Positions 11,759-22,400 of a DNA stretch of 64,000 nt are shown here, piece by piece. The notes under the pieces were generated by a model. That model made no database searches. It saw only the letters and a list, made by a program, of their open reading frames with translations, and had not been told where the DNA came from. Origin of the DNA: CADEEN01 sp963783785 (GTDB lineage: Bacteria > Pseudomonadota > Gammaproteobacteria > Burkholderiales > Burkholderiaceae_C); NCBI GenBank assembly GCA_963783785.1, contig CAWAOQ010000003.1:1-64000 (forward strand). The letters are read 5' to 3'. The translations under genes and the position numbers were made by a program. Every line of letters begins with the position of its first letter. Position 1 is the first letter of the stretch.

Positions 11759-13513
11759 ATGAGTTATGTGGTTCTCGCGCGCAAGTACCGGCCGCGGTCG
11801 TTTTCGGAGATGGTGGGCCAGGACGCGGTGGTGAAGGCACTGACCCACGCGCTCGAGCAGCAGCGCCTGCATCATGCGTACCTGTTCACCGGCACGCGCG
11901 GCATCGGCAAGACCACCGTGTCGCGCATCCTGGCCAAGAGCCTGAACTGCACCGGCCCCGACGGCAACGGCGGCATCACCGCCACGCCCTGCGGCGTGTG
12001 CAGCGCCTGCACCGAGATCGATGCCGATCGCTACATCGACTACATCGAACTCGACGCGGCCAGCAACCGCGGCATCGACGAGATCCGCGACTTGCTCGAG
12101 CGCGCGGCCTACAAGCCCGCCATCGGCCGCTTCAAGGTCTTCATGATCGACGAGGCGCACCAGCTGACCAAGGAGTCGTTCAACGCGCTGCTGAAGACGC
12201 TGGAGGAGCCGCCCGAGTACCTCAAGTTCGTGCTGGCCACCACCGACCCCGAGAAGATGCTGCCGACGGTGCTGTCGCGCTGCCTGCAGTTCAACCTGCG
12301 GCCGATGGCGCCCGAGGTGATCCGCGAGCATCTTCAGCACGTATTGAAGGCCGAGCGCGTGGTGCACGACGAGTTGTCGCTGCGGCTGTTGTCGCGCGCC
12401 GCGCGTGGCTCGATGCGCGATGCGCTGTCGCTGGCCGACCAGGCGATCGCCTTCGGCGGCGGCACGCTGGTTGCCGACGCGGTGCGCGCGATGCTCGGCA
12501 GCGTCGACCGCAGCCACGCCAGCCAGTTCGTGCGTGCACTCGCCGCACGCGACGGTCGCGCGGTGCTGGGCGGCATCGACGCCCTGCGCGAGCACGGGCT
12601 GTCGGCGGCCGGCACGCTCGAGGAGCTGACCGCGTTGTTGCAGCAGATGGCCATCGAGCAGGCGGTGCCGGGTGCGCTGCCCGACACCGACCCGGACAGC
12701 GAGGAAACCCGCGCGCTCGCCGCGTTGCTGCCGGCCGATGAAACCCAACTGCTCTACAGCCTGGTGCTGCATGGCCGCCAGGAACTCAATCTCGCCCCCG
12801 ACGCCTATGCGGCGCTGACGATGGTGCTGCTGCGCTTGCTGGCTTTTGCGCCAGGGGGCACACCGCCGGCACGGCCCGCGGGGCCGGCACCGCAGCCGGG
12901 CCGCGCGGCTGCGGCGCCGGCACCAGCAGCCGCGGCTGCCCCGGCGGCTGCACCGGCGGCGCGACCGGCGCCTGCTGCATCCGCGCAGGAGCCGCCGGCC
13001 TGGCTCGATGAGGCGCCGGACGAGTTCGCGGCGCAGAGGGTGCCGGACGACGCGGCGCAGGCTTTGACGCCGCCGCGCGCCGCGGCTGCCGAGCCCGCGC
13101 TGCTGGTGCCCACGCCGCTTGGCGAGCGTTGGGCCGGCATCGTGGCCATGCTCGAGCAGCGCCAGCTGATCGCCGCACTGGTGCGCGAACTGGCGGTGCA
13201 GGCCGAGTTGATCGAGCAGCACGACGGTGCTGCACCGCTGTGGCGTCTGCGCGTCGAGCGCGAGTCGTTGCGCAGCAACGCCCTGCGCGACAAGCTGCAG
13301 GCCGTGCTCGCCGAAGGCCTGGGCATCACGACCTTGCGGCTCGAACTCGAGGCCGGCGCCGTGCAGGACACGCCGGCCAAGCGCGTCGCCGCCGAGCGCC
13401 AGCGCCGCCAGCAGGAAGCCGAGAAGATCATCCGCAACGACCCGCTGGTGCAGGAGATGCTGGCGCAGTTCAAGACGGCGCGCATCGTGCCCGGTTCGAT
13501 CAAACCGCATTAG
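11759..13513 (+). CDS. dnaX: DNA polymerase III subunits gamma and tau
   Basis: 584-residue clamp-loader ATPase of the replicative polymerase. Visible elements: Walker A GTRGIGKT at 45-52; four zinc-ligand cysteines at 64, 78, 81 and 84; Walker B FMIDEAH with D131/E132; and LATTDPEKMLPTVLSRC with the arginine finger. After about residue 365 a proline/alanine-rich linker leads to a tau-specific C-terminal domain ending in FKTARIVPGS. I see no A-rich slippery heptamer of the kind that makes gamma by frameshifting in E. coli, so a single long product is expected. First gene of the common dnaX-ybaB-recR operon; its stop codon overlaps the Shine-Dalgarno sequence of the next gene. Confidence 0.97.
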   Translation: MSYVVLARKYRPRSFSEMVGQDAVVKALTHALEQQRLHHAYLFTGTRGIGKTTVSRILAKSLNCTGPDGNGGITATPCGVCSACTEIDADRYIDYIELDAASNRGIDEIRDLLERAAYKPAIGRFKVFMIDEAHQLTKESFNALLKTLEEPPEYLKFVLATTDPEKMLPTVLSRCLQFNLRPMAPEVIREHLQHVLKAERVVHDELSLRLLSRAARGSMRDALSLADQAIAFGGGTLVADAVRAMLGSVDRSHASQFVRALAARDGRAVLGGIDALREHGLSAAGTLEELTALLQQMAIEQAVPGALPDTDPDSEETRALAALLPADETQLLYSLVLHGRQELNLAPDAYAALTMVLLRLLAFAPGGTPPARPAGPAPQPGRAAAAPAPAAAAAPAAAPAARPAPAASAQEPPAWLDEAPDEFAAQRVPDDAAQALTPPRAAAAEPALLVPTPLGERWAGIVAMLEQRQLIAALVRELAVQAELIEQHDGAAPLWRLRVERESLRSNALRDKLQAVLAEGLGITTLRLELEAGAVQDTPAKRVAAERQRRQQEAEKIIRNDPLVQEMLAQFKTARIVPGSIKPH

Positions 13514-13524
13514 GAGAGCCACCG

Positions 13525-13851
13525 ATGATGAAACAGCAACTCGCCGGCCTGATGAAACAGGCCCAGGCCATGCAGGACAACCTCAAGCGCGCGCAGGACG
13601 AGCTTGCGCTGATGGAGGTCGAAGGCGTCAGCGGTGCCGGGCTGGTGAAGGTCACGATGACCTGCAAGCACGACGTCAAGCGCATCACCATCGACCCGAG
13701 CCTGCTGGCCGACGACAAGGACATGCTCGAAGACCTGGTTGCTGCCGCCTTCAACGACGGCGTGCGCCGCGCCGAAGCGGTGAGCCAGGAGAAGATGGGC
13801 AAGCTGACGGCCGGCATGCCGATGCCGCCGGGCATGAAGTTCCCGTTCTAG
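13525..13851 (+). CDS. ybaB: YbaB/EbfC family nucleoid-associated protein
   Basis: 108-residue DNA-binding protein, the usual companion of dnaX and recR. It shows the family pattern: an N-terminal helix rich in Gln/Met (GLMKQAQAMQDNLKRAQ), the core EGVSGAGLVKVTMTCKHDVKRI, and the C-terminal DLVAAAFNDGVRRAE followed by a glycine/methionine-rich tail (GMPMPPGMKFPF). AGGAG at 13512-13516 overlaps the dnaX stop and supports the ATG at 13525; a second ATG follows directly. Likely co-transcribed with dnaX and recR. Confidence 0.95.
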   Translation: MMKQQLAGLMKQAQAMQDNLKRAQDELALMEVEGVSGAGLVKVTMTCKHDVKRITIDPSLLADDKDMLEDLVAAAFNDGVRRAEAVSQEKMGKLTAGMPMPPGMKFPF

Positions 13852-13857
13852 TCCGGC

Positions 13858-14445
13858 GTGGCAGAACCGAGTCTCGACGCGCTGATCGACGCACTGCGCC
13901 GGCTGCCCGGCGTCGGCGTCAAGTCGGCACAGCGCATGGCCTTCCATTTGCTGCAGCACGATCGCGACGGGGCCCTGAAGCTGGCCAACGCGCTGACTGG
14001 TGCGGTGGCCCACGTGCACCATTGCCAGCGCTGCCACACGTTCAGCGAGATGCCGCTGTGCGCCGTGTGCAGCGATGCCGCGCGCGATGCCGGCAAGTTG
14101 TGCGTGGTCGAGACCCCGGCCGATCAGGCGGCGCTGGAGCGCACCGGCAGCTACCGCGGCCTGTACTTCGTGCTGATGGGGCGCCTGTCGCCGCTCGACG
14201 GCGTCGGCGTGCACGACATCGGCGTGGCCGAGTTGCTCGAGCGCGCCAGTGATCCGGCCGTGCAGGAGGTGATCCTGGCGCTCGGCTTCTCGGTCGAGGG
14301 CGAGGCCACCGCGCATGCGCTCGGCCAGGCGCTGCGCGGGCGCGGCTGCACTGTCACGCGGCTGGCGCGCGGCGTGCCGGTGGGTAGCGAACTGGAGTTC
14401 GTCGACCTGTCGACGATTGCCCACGCGATGAGCGACCGCCGCTGA
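13858..14445 (+). CDS. recR: Recombination mediator RecR
   Basis: 195-residue RecFOR-pathway protein that helps load RecA on gapped DNA. An N-terminal helix-hairpin-helix (LPGVGVKSAQRMAFHLL) is followed by a zinc finger with C56, C59, C68 and C71, then a Toprim domain (LCVVETPADQAALE, YFVLMGRLSPLDG and GFSVEGEATAHAL). The length is typical. The start is GTG, six bases after the ybaB stop. Last gene of the dnaX operon. Confidence 0.97.
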   Translation: MAEPSLDALIDALRRLPGVGVKSAQRMAFHLLQHDRDGALKLANALTGAVAHVHHCQRCHTFSEMPLCAVCSDAARDAGKLCVVETPADQAALERTGSYRGLYFVLMGRLSPLDGVGVHDIGVAELLERASDPAVQEVILALGFSVEGEATAHALGQALRGRGCTVTRLARGVPVGSELEFVDLSTIAHAMSDRR

Positions 14446-14472
14446 GCCGCGGCGCGCGCGGGATGCGGCAGA

Positions 14473-16087
14473 TCAGCGCTTGCGTGCGGCGTCGTTGCCC
14501 GCGGTGACCTTGACCGCGCCAGCGGCGCGCGTGCGCGGCTTGGCCGCGGTCGCCTTGCGCGCCGGGGCCGCTTTGACTGCGCGGGCGGGCACGAATACCA
14601 CCACCGTGCTGCCGGCGGTGAACCGCGTGGCGGTACCGACGTTGTTCCACTGCGCCACCTGAGCGGTGCTGACGCGGTAGCGCTGGGCCACCGCGGCCAC
14701 GCTGTCGCCTCGGTTGCCGGCACGAAACACCACACGCCGCAGCGCCGGCGCGTCAGGGGCGAGCGCGATCGTCGCGTTGTCGGCGACGTGCTCGGAAACA
14801 TCGGCCTGGCGTTGCGCGCTGCGTGGCACGACCAGCGTCGAGCCGGCCTTGATCACCATGCGCGGCGGAATGCGGTTGACGTCGCGCAACGCGGCTTCCG
14901 ACATGCCGAGTTGCTGCGCCGCTACAGCCGTCTTCATCGATGTCGGCGCCACCCAGGCGGTCCAACTGGCGAGCGGGCCCTTGTGCTGCTCCAGCGCCTT
15001 CACGAAGATGCCGGCGTTGTCGTAGGGCAGCAGCACCTGCGGTGTGCCGGCGGCCAGGATCACCGGCTTGTTCATCTGCGGATTGAGCGCCCTGAATTCG
15101 TCCAGCGGCAACTCCGCCAGCCGCGCCGCTATCGCCACGTCGATGTCGCGCGCGATCGGCACGCTGAGGAAGTAGGGGTGGTTCTGCAACTCGGGCAGCG
15201 TCAGCGCGAACGCACCCGGATTGGCGACGATGTTCTTCACCGCCTGCAGCTTGGGCACGTAGTCACGCGTCTCGGCCGGCATCTTCAGGCTCGAGTAATC
15301 GGTCGGCAGGCCGGCTTTCTGGTTGCGCTTGATGGCCCGCTGCACATTGCCCTCGCCCCAGTTGTACGCCGCCAGCGCGAGGTGCCAGTCGCCGAACATG
15401 TCGTGCAGTCGCGTCAGGTAGTCGAGCGCAGCGCGCGTCGAAGCCAGCACATCACGGCGGTCGTCGCGAAAGACGTTCTGCGTGAGTTCGAAGTCGCGGC
15501 CGGTCGCCGGCATGAACTGCCACATGCCCGATGCGCGCATGCTCGATATCGCCTCCGGATTGAACGCGCTCTCGATGAAAGGCAGCAGCGCCAGTTCGCT
15601 GGGCAGGTTGCGCTTCTCCACCTCTTCGACGATGTGGAACAGGTAGCGCCCGCCACGCTCGGCCATGCGTTGCACGTAGTCCGGCCGGCTGGCGTAGAAG
15701 CGCTCGCGGTTGCGCACGAAGGCGTCGTCGAGGTCGGCAATGCCGAAGCCGTTGCGCACGCGTTGCCAGAGGTCGGTGTGCACCGTGCGGTCGTCGAGAT
15801 CGATGCGCACGTCGGGTCGCAGCGGATCCACTGGCGGCTCGGCGGCACCGGTCGGCACGGTGGGCTCCGTCGGCTCGCCGGTTTGCATTGCTCCGGACGC
15901 TGCGGCAGCGCGCCGTGTCGGGCAGCGCAGCCGGTGGCGATGTCGGGCCCGCGGCCGCTGGTGCGCTGGCCACCGTGCCCGGGGAGTTGGCGGCCATGTC
16001 GGCCGGCACGCTGGCGCAGGCCGACAGCAGCATCGCCAGTGCGATGGTGGCTGCGGCACGCAGCCGCACCGGCACGGCATCGGTCAT
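14473..16087 (-). CDS. mltD: Membrane-bound lytic transglycosylase D-like lipoprotein with LysM (one frame change)
   Basis: Cleaves peptidoglycan glycan strands. The N-terminus MTDAVPVRLRAAA followed by LLSACAS is a lipoprotein signal with lipobox cysteine, so it is probably outer-membrane anchored. The SLT domain is clear: LLPFIESAFNPEA with the catalytic glutamate, then GMWQFMPATGRDF and ALAAYNWGEGNVQRAI. LysM-type repeats follow, the best being VVFRAGNRGDSVAAVAQRY, and the C-terminus is Ala/Lys-rich. The signal peptide and the catalytic domain are in different frames; one extra base near 15905 explains this. The ATG overlaps the gloB stop (ATGA), which fixes the start and indicates coupling with gloB. 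Confidence 0.9.
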
Positions 16088-16854
16088 CTGAACTGGTTCT
16101 TCCACTGTCTCAGCGCAGCGAACACGGCCACCGGTGCGTCGTTCGCTGCCCCGTGAGCCCGCGCACTGGCAACCACCTCGGTCTGGTCGCAGCGCAGGAA
16201 CGGATTGATCGTCAATTCGCGGGCAATGGTCGACGGCAGCGTGGCCCGACCCGCCGCGCGCTCGCCCTCGCACCATGCGGTGTAAGCGGCGATGGCTGCG
16301 TTGCCGGGCTCGACGGCGGACGCGAAGCGCAGGTTGGACAGCGTGTACTCGTGGGTACAGCACACCCGCGTGTCGCCGGGCAGGGCGGCCAGTTGCGCGA
16401 GCGAGGCGTGCATCTGCTCGGGCGTGCCTTCGAAGAGGCGGCCACAGCCGGCCGAGAACAATGTGTCGCCGCAGAACAGGATCGGGGCCTGCCCTGCCGG
16501 GCGGTGCAGGTAGGCGATGTGGCCGGCGGTGTGGCCGGGCACGTCGAAGACTTCGAAGTCCAGGCCCAGCAGTTGCACGCGGTCACCAGCGACGAGCGGC
16601 TCGAAGGGCTCGGGGATGCGCTCGCTTGCCGGGCCGTAGACCGGCCCGTGCAGCCGGGATCGCAGGGCATCGACGCCGCCGACATGGTCGCCATGATGGT
16701 GCGTCACTAGAATGCCGGCCAGTTGCAGGCCTTGCGCATCGAGCGCCGCTTGCACAGGCGCCGCCTCCCCCGGATCGACCACCAGCGCTTGCGCGCCGTT
16801 GTGCAGCATCCAGATGTAGTTGTCGGTGAAGGCGGGCAGGGCGGTCAGATTCAT
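16084..16854 (-). CDS. gloB: Hydroxyacylglutathione hydrolase (glyoxalase II)
   Basis: 256-residue metallo-beta-lactamase-fold enzyme that hydrolyses S-lactoylglutathione in methylglyoxal detoxification. The binuclear metal site THHHGDHVGG is at 51-60; further ligands lie in DVPGHTAGHIAYL and FCGDTLFSAGCGRLFEG, and CCTHEYTLSNL holds the substrate region. The C-terminal glutathione-binding part is present. I chose the ATG at 16854 (MNLTALPAFTDNY), which matches the family start; an upstream frame extension has no support. A TATAAT box lies 15 bases upstream. Downstream mltD overlaps by four bases. Confidence 0.95.
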   Translation of the reverse strand: MNLTALPAFTDNYIWMLHNGAQALVVDPGEAAPVQAALDAQGLQLAGILVTHHHGDHVGGVDALRSRLHGPVYGPASERIPEPFEPLVAGDRVQLLGLDFEVFDVPGHTAGHIAYLHRPAGQAPILFCGDTLFSAGCGRLFEGTPEQMHASLAQLAALPGDTRVCCTHEYTLSNLRFASAVEPGNAAIAAYTAWCEGERAAGRATLPSTIARELTINPFLRCDQTEVVASARAHGAANDAPVAVFAALRQWKNQFR

Positions 16855-16869
16855 CGGCAAGGCGCCGCA

Positions 16870-16875
16870 ATTATA
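16870..16875 (-). promoter_or_regulatory. Probable -10 box of gloB-mltD
   Basis: Perfect TATAAT on the minus strand, 15 bases upstream of the gloB start codon. This predicts a short leader of under ten bases. A -35 element is not obvious. It lies in the 79-bp gap between divergent gloB and the methyltransferase gene. Confidence 0.55.
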
Positions 16876-16933
16876 GGAACCACGCTGTGAGCATGACCCT
16901 GGCGCACCGGCTGCGACGGCCTCGTGGGTGTGC

Positions 16934-17707
16934 ATGACGCTTCCCAGCCGCACTGACGAACTCGCCGTCTGGCTGGAAACGCCGCCGGGGCAGTACCTGC
17001 TGGCGTGGGAACAGGCTCAGCTCGACCGCGTCGTCGTCGACCTCTTCGGCTTTCACGCGCTGCAGCTTGGCCTGCCCGAACTCGACGCGCTGCGCGCCAA
17101 TCGCATGCCGCACCGCTGGCTGGCGCAGGAGGGCGCCGAGTCGCCGCGCGCTGTCGCGCTGCTGTGCGACACCGACGCATTGCCGTTCCCCGAACGCAGC
17201 CTGGACCTGGTGGTGCTGCCGCACACGCTCGAGTTGGCCCGCGATCCGCACCTCACGCTGGCGGAGGTCGAGCGCGTGCTCGTGCCCGAGGGCCGCCTTG
17301 TGATCCTCGGCTTCAACCCGGCCAGCCTGTGGGGCCTGCGCCAGCGCGGCGGTGGCCTGCTGCGACGGTTGGGTGCACGGGGCCCGCTGTTCCTGCCGCG
17401 GCCCGGCGAGTTCATCGGCTACTGGCGACTGCGCGATTGGCTGCGGCTGCTCAGCTTCGAAGTCGAGGGTGGGCGCTTCGGTGGTTACCGCCCCGCGCTG
17501 GCCTCCGCGCGCTGGCTGGCTCGCTTCGCCTGGATGGACCGGATCGGTGATCGTTGGTGGCCGGTGTTCGGGGCCGTATACATGCTGGTGGCCGTCAAGC
17601 GTGTGCGCGGCATGCGGCTGGTTGGCCTGGCGCGGCGCGAACGCAGCAAGCCGCAGGTCGCACCGGCGGTGGTGGCCAATCACAATTCCCATCGAGACCG
17701 ACCGTGA
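16934..17707 (+). CDS. Class I SAM-dependent methyltransferase-like protein
   Basis: 257-residue protein of the methyltransferase-11 type. The region ALLCDTDALPFPERSLDLVVLPHTLELA resembles motifs II-IV of SAM methyltransferases, and VERVLVPEGRLVILGFNPASLWGLR resembles motif V-VI. The classical glycine-rich SAM loop (motif I) is not evident, so activity is uncertain. It sits between gloB (divergent) and rnhA, a common arrangement in beta- and gammaproteobacteria. Its stop overlaps the rnhA GTG start by four bases. The ATG at 16934 is preferred to a GTG two codons earlier. Confidence 0.8.
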   Translation: MTLPSRTDELAVWLETPPGQYLLAWEQAQLDRVVVDLFGFHALQLGLPELDALRANRMPHRWLAQEGAESPRAVALLCDTDALPFPERSLDLVVLPHTLELARDPHLTLAEVERVLVPEGRLVILGFNPASLWGLRQRGGGLLRRLGARGPLFLPRPGEFIGYWRLRDWLRLLSFEVEGGRFGGYRPALASARWLARFAWMDRIGDRWWPVFGAVYMLVAVKRVRGMRLVGLARRERSKPQVAPAVVANHNSHRDRP

Positions 17708-18156
17708 CCGCACCACACGCCACGATCACGATCTACACCGATGGTGCCTGCAAGGGTAATCCCGGCCCCGGAGGTTGGGGGGCCTGGCTGAGAAGCAGCG
17801 CCGGGCACGAGAAGGAGTTGTGGGGTGGCGAGGCCCTGACCACGAACAACCGCATGGAGCTGACGGCCGTGATCGAAGCGCTGTCGGCGCTGAAGCGGCA
17901 CAGCCAGGTGGTCATCCACACCGACAGCGAGTACGTGCGCCAGGGCATCACCAACTGGATCCACAATTGGAAGCAGCGTGGCTGGAAGACGGCCGACCAC
18001 AAGCCGGTGAAGAACATCGACCTCTGGCAGCGCCTGGACGCTCTCGCGGCGACCCACAAGGTGCAGTGGCGCTGGGTCAAGGGCCACGCTGGCGATCCGG
18101 GCAACGAGCGTGCCGACGAACTCGCCAATCGCGGTGTCATGAGCGCCGGAGCCTGA
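17704..18156 (+). CDS. rnhA: Ribonuclease HI
   Basis: 150-residue enzyme degrading the RNA strand of RNA-DNA hybrids. The four catalytic acidic residues are visible: D13 in YTDGACKGNPGPGGWGA, E in NNRMELTAV, D in IHTDSEYV, and D in GNERADELAN. The basic handle region (WKQRGWKTADHKPVKN) is present, as in E. coli RNase HI. GTG start overlapping the methyltransferase stop (GTGA), so coupled translation is likely. Confidence 0.97.
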   Translation: MTAPHATITIYTDGACKGNPGPGGWGAWLRSSAGHEKELWGGEALTTNNRMELTAVIEALSALKRHSQVVIHTDSEYVRQGITNWIHNWKQRGWKTADHKPVKNIDLWQRLDALAATHKVQWRWVKGHAGDPGNERADELANRGVMSAGA

Positions 18157-18212
18157 CCCTCGCGAGCATCAACGGCGCGCAGACGCTACATTGCCTACAG
18201 GAGACGTCGTCG

Positions 18213-19454
18213 ATGATCAAGCGGGTTCATTCGGTAGTCGCCGTGGTCGGCTTGGCTCTGCTGGCCGGCGCGGCCTGGTGGTGGCAGAACAGGCCTCAGT
18301 CGGGTGGCTTGCAAGGCAGTGCATTGATCGCGTCCGCAGCCCGGCCCGGCAGCAGCCCGGTGGGCGGTGCGGCGGAGGCGGGTGGGCCGGCGATCGTCGA
18401 GGTTGGCAAGGTCGTGCGCCTGCGCATCGAGGAGGACGCGCAGGCCGTGGGCACGCTGCGCTCGCGCCAGGGCGTGATGCTGCGGCCCGAGGTCAGCGGC
18501 CGCATCTCGCGGTTCGGTTTCGCCGATGGCCAGCGCGTGCGGCGTGGTCAGTTGCTGGTGCAACTCGACGACACGCTGCAGGCCGCTCAGCTGCGCCAGG
18601 CCGAGGCACTCGCAGGCATCGCGCGGACCAACCTGCAGCGCAACCGCGAGCTGGTGGCGCAGAACTTCGTCAGCCAGAGCGTGGTCGACCAGAGTGCAGC
18701 ATCGCTCGAGGTCGCCGTCGCACAGGTCGCGTTGGCGGAGGCGCAGCTGTCGCGCATGAAGATCCTGGCGCCGTTCGACGGTGTGGCTGGGATTCGCAGC
18801 GTCGACGTCGGCGATTACGTCAAGGACGGCGCTGACCTTGTCAATATCGAGGACACGACCCAGGTCTGGGTCGACTTCCGCTTGCCGGAGCGTTACCTGG
18901 CGCAGCTCAGGCCGGGGCAGCAGGTCGAGGTCGCTCTGGACGCAATGCCTGGCCGCAGTTTCCGCGCCCAGATCGACGCGCTCGATTCGCAGCTCGACGC
19001 CAACGGCCGCTCGCTGCTGGTGCGTGCGCGGCTGGCGAACCCCGATGGCGCGTTGCGCACGGGCATGTTCGCACGCACGCGCACGCTGCTGGCGGTGCGT
19101 GACAGCGCGCTCGTGGTGCCCGAGGAGGCGCTCGTGCCGCAGGGGGGCAAGCAGTACCTGATCAAGGTGGTCGATGGGGCGCAGGGCAAGGTGTCGCAGC
19201 GGCTGGAGGCGCGCATTGGTGTGCGCGTGCCCGGCAAGGTCGAGATCCTGAACGGGGTGGCAGAAGGCGATGTGGTGGTCACGGCCGGCCAGGGCCGGCT
19301 GTTGCGCGGTGACGGGCTGCCGGTACGCGTGGTCGATCTGGCCGATGCAGGCAGGGCGCGCGGCGCCGCGGGCGCGGGCCGCGCCGCGAGCGGTGGGGCG
19401 GCAGGTGCCTCAGGCGCCGCCAACGGCACGACGCGCGGCGCGTCGGCGGTCTGA
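18213..19454 (+). CDS. RND efflux membrane-fusion protein
   Basis: 413-residue periplasmic adaptor of a tripartite RND pump. An N-terminal signal anchor (VVAVVGLALLAGAAWWWQN) is followed by the lipoyl half-domain (LRPEVSGRISRFGFADGQ with RGQLLVQLDD), a short alpha-hairpin (ALAGIARTNLQRNRELVAQ), the second lipoyl half (MKILAPFDGVAGIRSVDVGDYV), and beta-barrel and membrane-proximal domains. The C-terminus is an Ala/Gly-rich tail. CAGGAG ends nine bases before the ATG at 18213. The gene is 14 bp upstream of the inner-membrane pump and clearly co-transcribed. Resembles MdtA/MexC-type adaptors; substrate not predictable. Confidence 0.92.
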   Translation: MIKRVHSVVAVVGLALLAGAAWWWQNRPQSGGLQGSALIASAARPGSSPVGGAAEAGGPAIVEVGKVVRLRIEEDAQAVGTLRSRQGVMLRPEVSGRISRFGFADGQRVRRGQLLVQLDDTLQAAQLRQAEALAGIARTNLQRNRELVAQNFVSQSVVDQSAASLEVAVAQVALAEAQLSRMKILAPFDGVAGIRSVDVGDYVKDGADLVNIEDTTQVWVDFRLPERYLAQLRPGQQVEVALDAMPGRSFRAQIDALDSQLDANGRSLLVRARLANPDGALRTGMFARTRTLLAVRDSALVVPEEALVPQGGKQYLIKVVDGAQGKVSQRLEARIGVRVPGKVEILNGVAEGDVVVTAGQGRLLRGDGLPVRVVDLADAGRARGAAGAGRAASGGAAGASGAANGTTRGASAV

Positions 19455-19468
19455 CGCAAGGGGAGCGC

Positions 19469-22400
19469 ATGAAGCTGTCGGACACCTCGATTCGCCGGCC
19501 GGTGCTGGCCAGCGTGATGTCGCTGCTGATCATCCTGGTCGGCCTGGTGTCGTTCAACCGCCTCTCGCTGCGCGAGTACCCGCGCATCGACGAGCCGGTG
19601 GTGACCGTCAACACCGTGCTCACCGGCGCTTCGTCGGAGGTGATCGAGTCGCAGGTCACCAAGCCGCTCGAAGACTCGATCGCCGGGATCGACGGAGTGG
19701 ACATCATCACCTCGATCTCGCGTGCCGAACGCAGCCAGATCTCGGTGCGCTTCAAGCTCGAGAAGAACCCCGACGACGCCGCTGCCGACGTGCGAGACCG
19801 CGTCTCGCGCGTGCGTGGCCGCTTGCCCGACGCGGTCGACGAGCCCGTCATCGCCAAGGTCGAGGCCGACGCGACGCCGACCATCTGGCTGGCCTTCAAC
19901 AGCGAGACGCTGAGTCCGCTGGAAGTGACCGACCTGGTCAACCGCATCGTCAAGCCGCGCCTGCAGACGGTGCCGGGCGTCGCGGACGTCCAGATCGGAG
20001 GTGACCGCAAGTACGCGATGCGCATCTGGCTCGATCCGGACAAGCTGGCGGCCTACCGCGTGACGGTGCAGGACGTCGAAGACGCGCTGCGCAAGCAGAA
20101 CCTCGAAGTGCCGTCGGGGCGCATCGAAAGCCAGCAGCGCGAGTTCAACGTGACGACGCGCACCGACCTCAACACGGTCGCGCAGTTCGCCGACATCGCA
20201 CTGCGCTCGAGCAACAACTACACCGTGCACCTGCGCGACGTCGGCCGCATCGAGGAGGGCGCCGCGAGCGAGCGTTCGCGCGTGCGGCTCAACGGCGTGC
20301 CCTCGGTCTCGACCGGCGTCATCCGCAACGCCACGGCCAATCCGCTCGAAGTGTCCGCCGGCGTGCGCGCCTTGATGCCGCAGATCCAGCGCGATCTGCC
20401 GCCGTCGGTCACCGTGGTGCAGGCCAACGACAACGCGGTGTTCATCGACCGCTCTGTCAAGTCGGTCTACAAGACTGTCGCCGAGGCGGTGGTGCTGGTG
20501 GCGCTGGTGGTGTTCGTGTTCCTGCGCACGTTGCGGGCCTCGATCATCCCGCTGGTCACGATCCCGGTAAGCCTGGTGGGCGCCTTCGCCCTCATTGCGC
20601 TGGCCGGCTTCACGATCAACACCCTGACCCTGCTGGCGCTGGTGCTGGCGATCGGTCTGGTGGTCGATGACGCGATCGTCGTGCTCGAGAACATCTTCCG
20701 CCATATCGAAGAAGGCTTCACGCCATTCCAGGCCGCGCTGAAGGGCGTGCGCGAGATCAGCTTCGCCGTGGTCGCGATGACATTGACGCTGACCGCGGTG
20801 TTCGCGCCGCTGGCCTTTACACCGGGCCGCACCGGGCGGCTGTTTGCCGAGTTCGCGCTGACGCTGGCCGGCGCCGTGCTCGTGTCGGGCTTCGTCGCGT
20901 TGACGCTGACACCGATGATGTGCAGCAAGCTGTTGCGGCACAACCCGGCGCCCAACCGGTTCGATCGCGGCATGGAGATGCTGCTGGTGGCGGTGACGCG
21001 GGTCTACACCAGTGCGTTGCGCGGCGTGCTGGCCCACAGCTGGATCGTGCTGCTGGTCATGGCCGGTTCGGCGGCCCTGAGCTGGTGGTTGTTCACCAAT
21101 GCCAAGAGCGAACTCTCGCCGCTGGAAGACCGGGGCACGATCATCATGCCGGTGCGTGCGCCCGATGGCGCGACGCTCGATTTCACGGCTCGCTATCTGG
21201 ATGCGATCGACGCCATCGCCGCCACCTACCCGGAGTTCGACCGCCGGTTCATGTTCATGGGCGGTGGCCAGGTGTCGACCGCCACCGTCGTCCTGCGCAC
21301 CGTCGATTGGGACCAGCGCACGCGCACCACGCCCGAACTGGCGCGGTCGCTGTTGCCGCGCATGAACGCGCTGCCCGGTGTGACCGCCTTCCCGATCACG
21401 CCGCCGAGCCTGGGGCAGGGCTTTCGAGAGCGGCCGATCAACTTCGTGATCCAGACCAGCGACAGCTACGACAACCTGGCGCGGGCGTCGCAGCAGCTCA
21501 TGGCCGAGATGGCGAAGAACCCCGGCTTCGTGCAGCCCGACAGCGACCTGCAGCTCAACAAGCCCGAAATCTTCATGGACGTCGACCGCGCACGTGCCGC
21601 CGACATGGGGGTGTCGGTGGAATCGGTGGCGCGCACGGTGGAGACGATGCTCGGCGGGCGCGCGGTGACGCGCTACAAGCGTGACGCCGACCAGTACGAC
21701 GTGATGGTCCAGACCGAGAGTCGCGGTCGCGCGCGACCGGAAGACATCGATCGCCTCTTCGTTCGTGGACGCAATGACACGATGGTGCCGCTGTCCTCGT
21801 TGGTGAAAGTGCGCGAGGCGGTCAGCCCACGCGAGCTGAATCACTTCAACCAGCGCCGCTCGGTGTCGATCACGGCCAACCTGTCGCCAGACTATTCGCT
21901 CGGCCAGGCCTTGACCTTCCTCGACCAGACCGCGGCCAAGGTGCTGCCGCAGGGCTATGCCACCGAGCTGAACGGGGTCAGCCGCGAGTTCCGCTCGTCA
22001 TCGGGTGCACTCGGCTTGGTCTTTGTGCTCGCGCTGCTGTTCATCTTCCTCGTCCTGTCGGCTCAGTTCGAGAGCTTCCTCGACCCGTTCGTGATCCTGC
22101 TGTCGGTGCCGCTGTCGATGGTCGGTGCGCTGCTGGCGCTGCAATGGTCCGGCGGTACGGTGAACGTCTATTCGCAGATCGGGCTGATCACCCTGGTCGG
22201 GCTGATCAGCAAACACGGCATCCTGATCGTCGAGTTCAGCAATCAATTGCGACGGCAGGGACTGGCGATCCATGAAGCGGTCGTCACGGCTGCCAGCCTG
22301 CGCTTGCGGCCGATCCTGATGACCACCAGCGCGATGGTGCTCGGTGCACTGCCGCTGGCCCTGGCCAGTGGCGCCGGTGCCGAGAGCCGGCGCCAGATCG

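Noticed and set aside
12640..13000. Programmed frameshift site in dnaX for making gamma
   Set aside because: No A-rich slippery heptamer was seen in the region expected for it.
11726..13522. Long minus-strand frame opposite dnaX
   Set aside because: Shadow of the high-GC dnaX gene; the plus strand has full DnaX motifs and the minus product has none.
18893..21844. 983-codon minus-strand frame opposite the RND pump
   Set aside because: Shadow frame; His/Arg/Gln-rich product without domains, while the opposite strand codes for an intact RND transporter.
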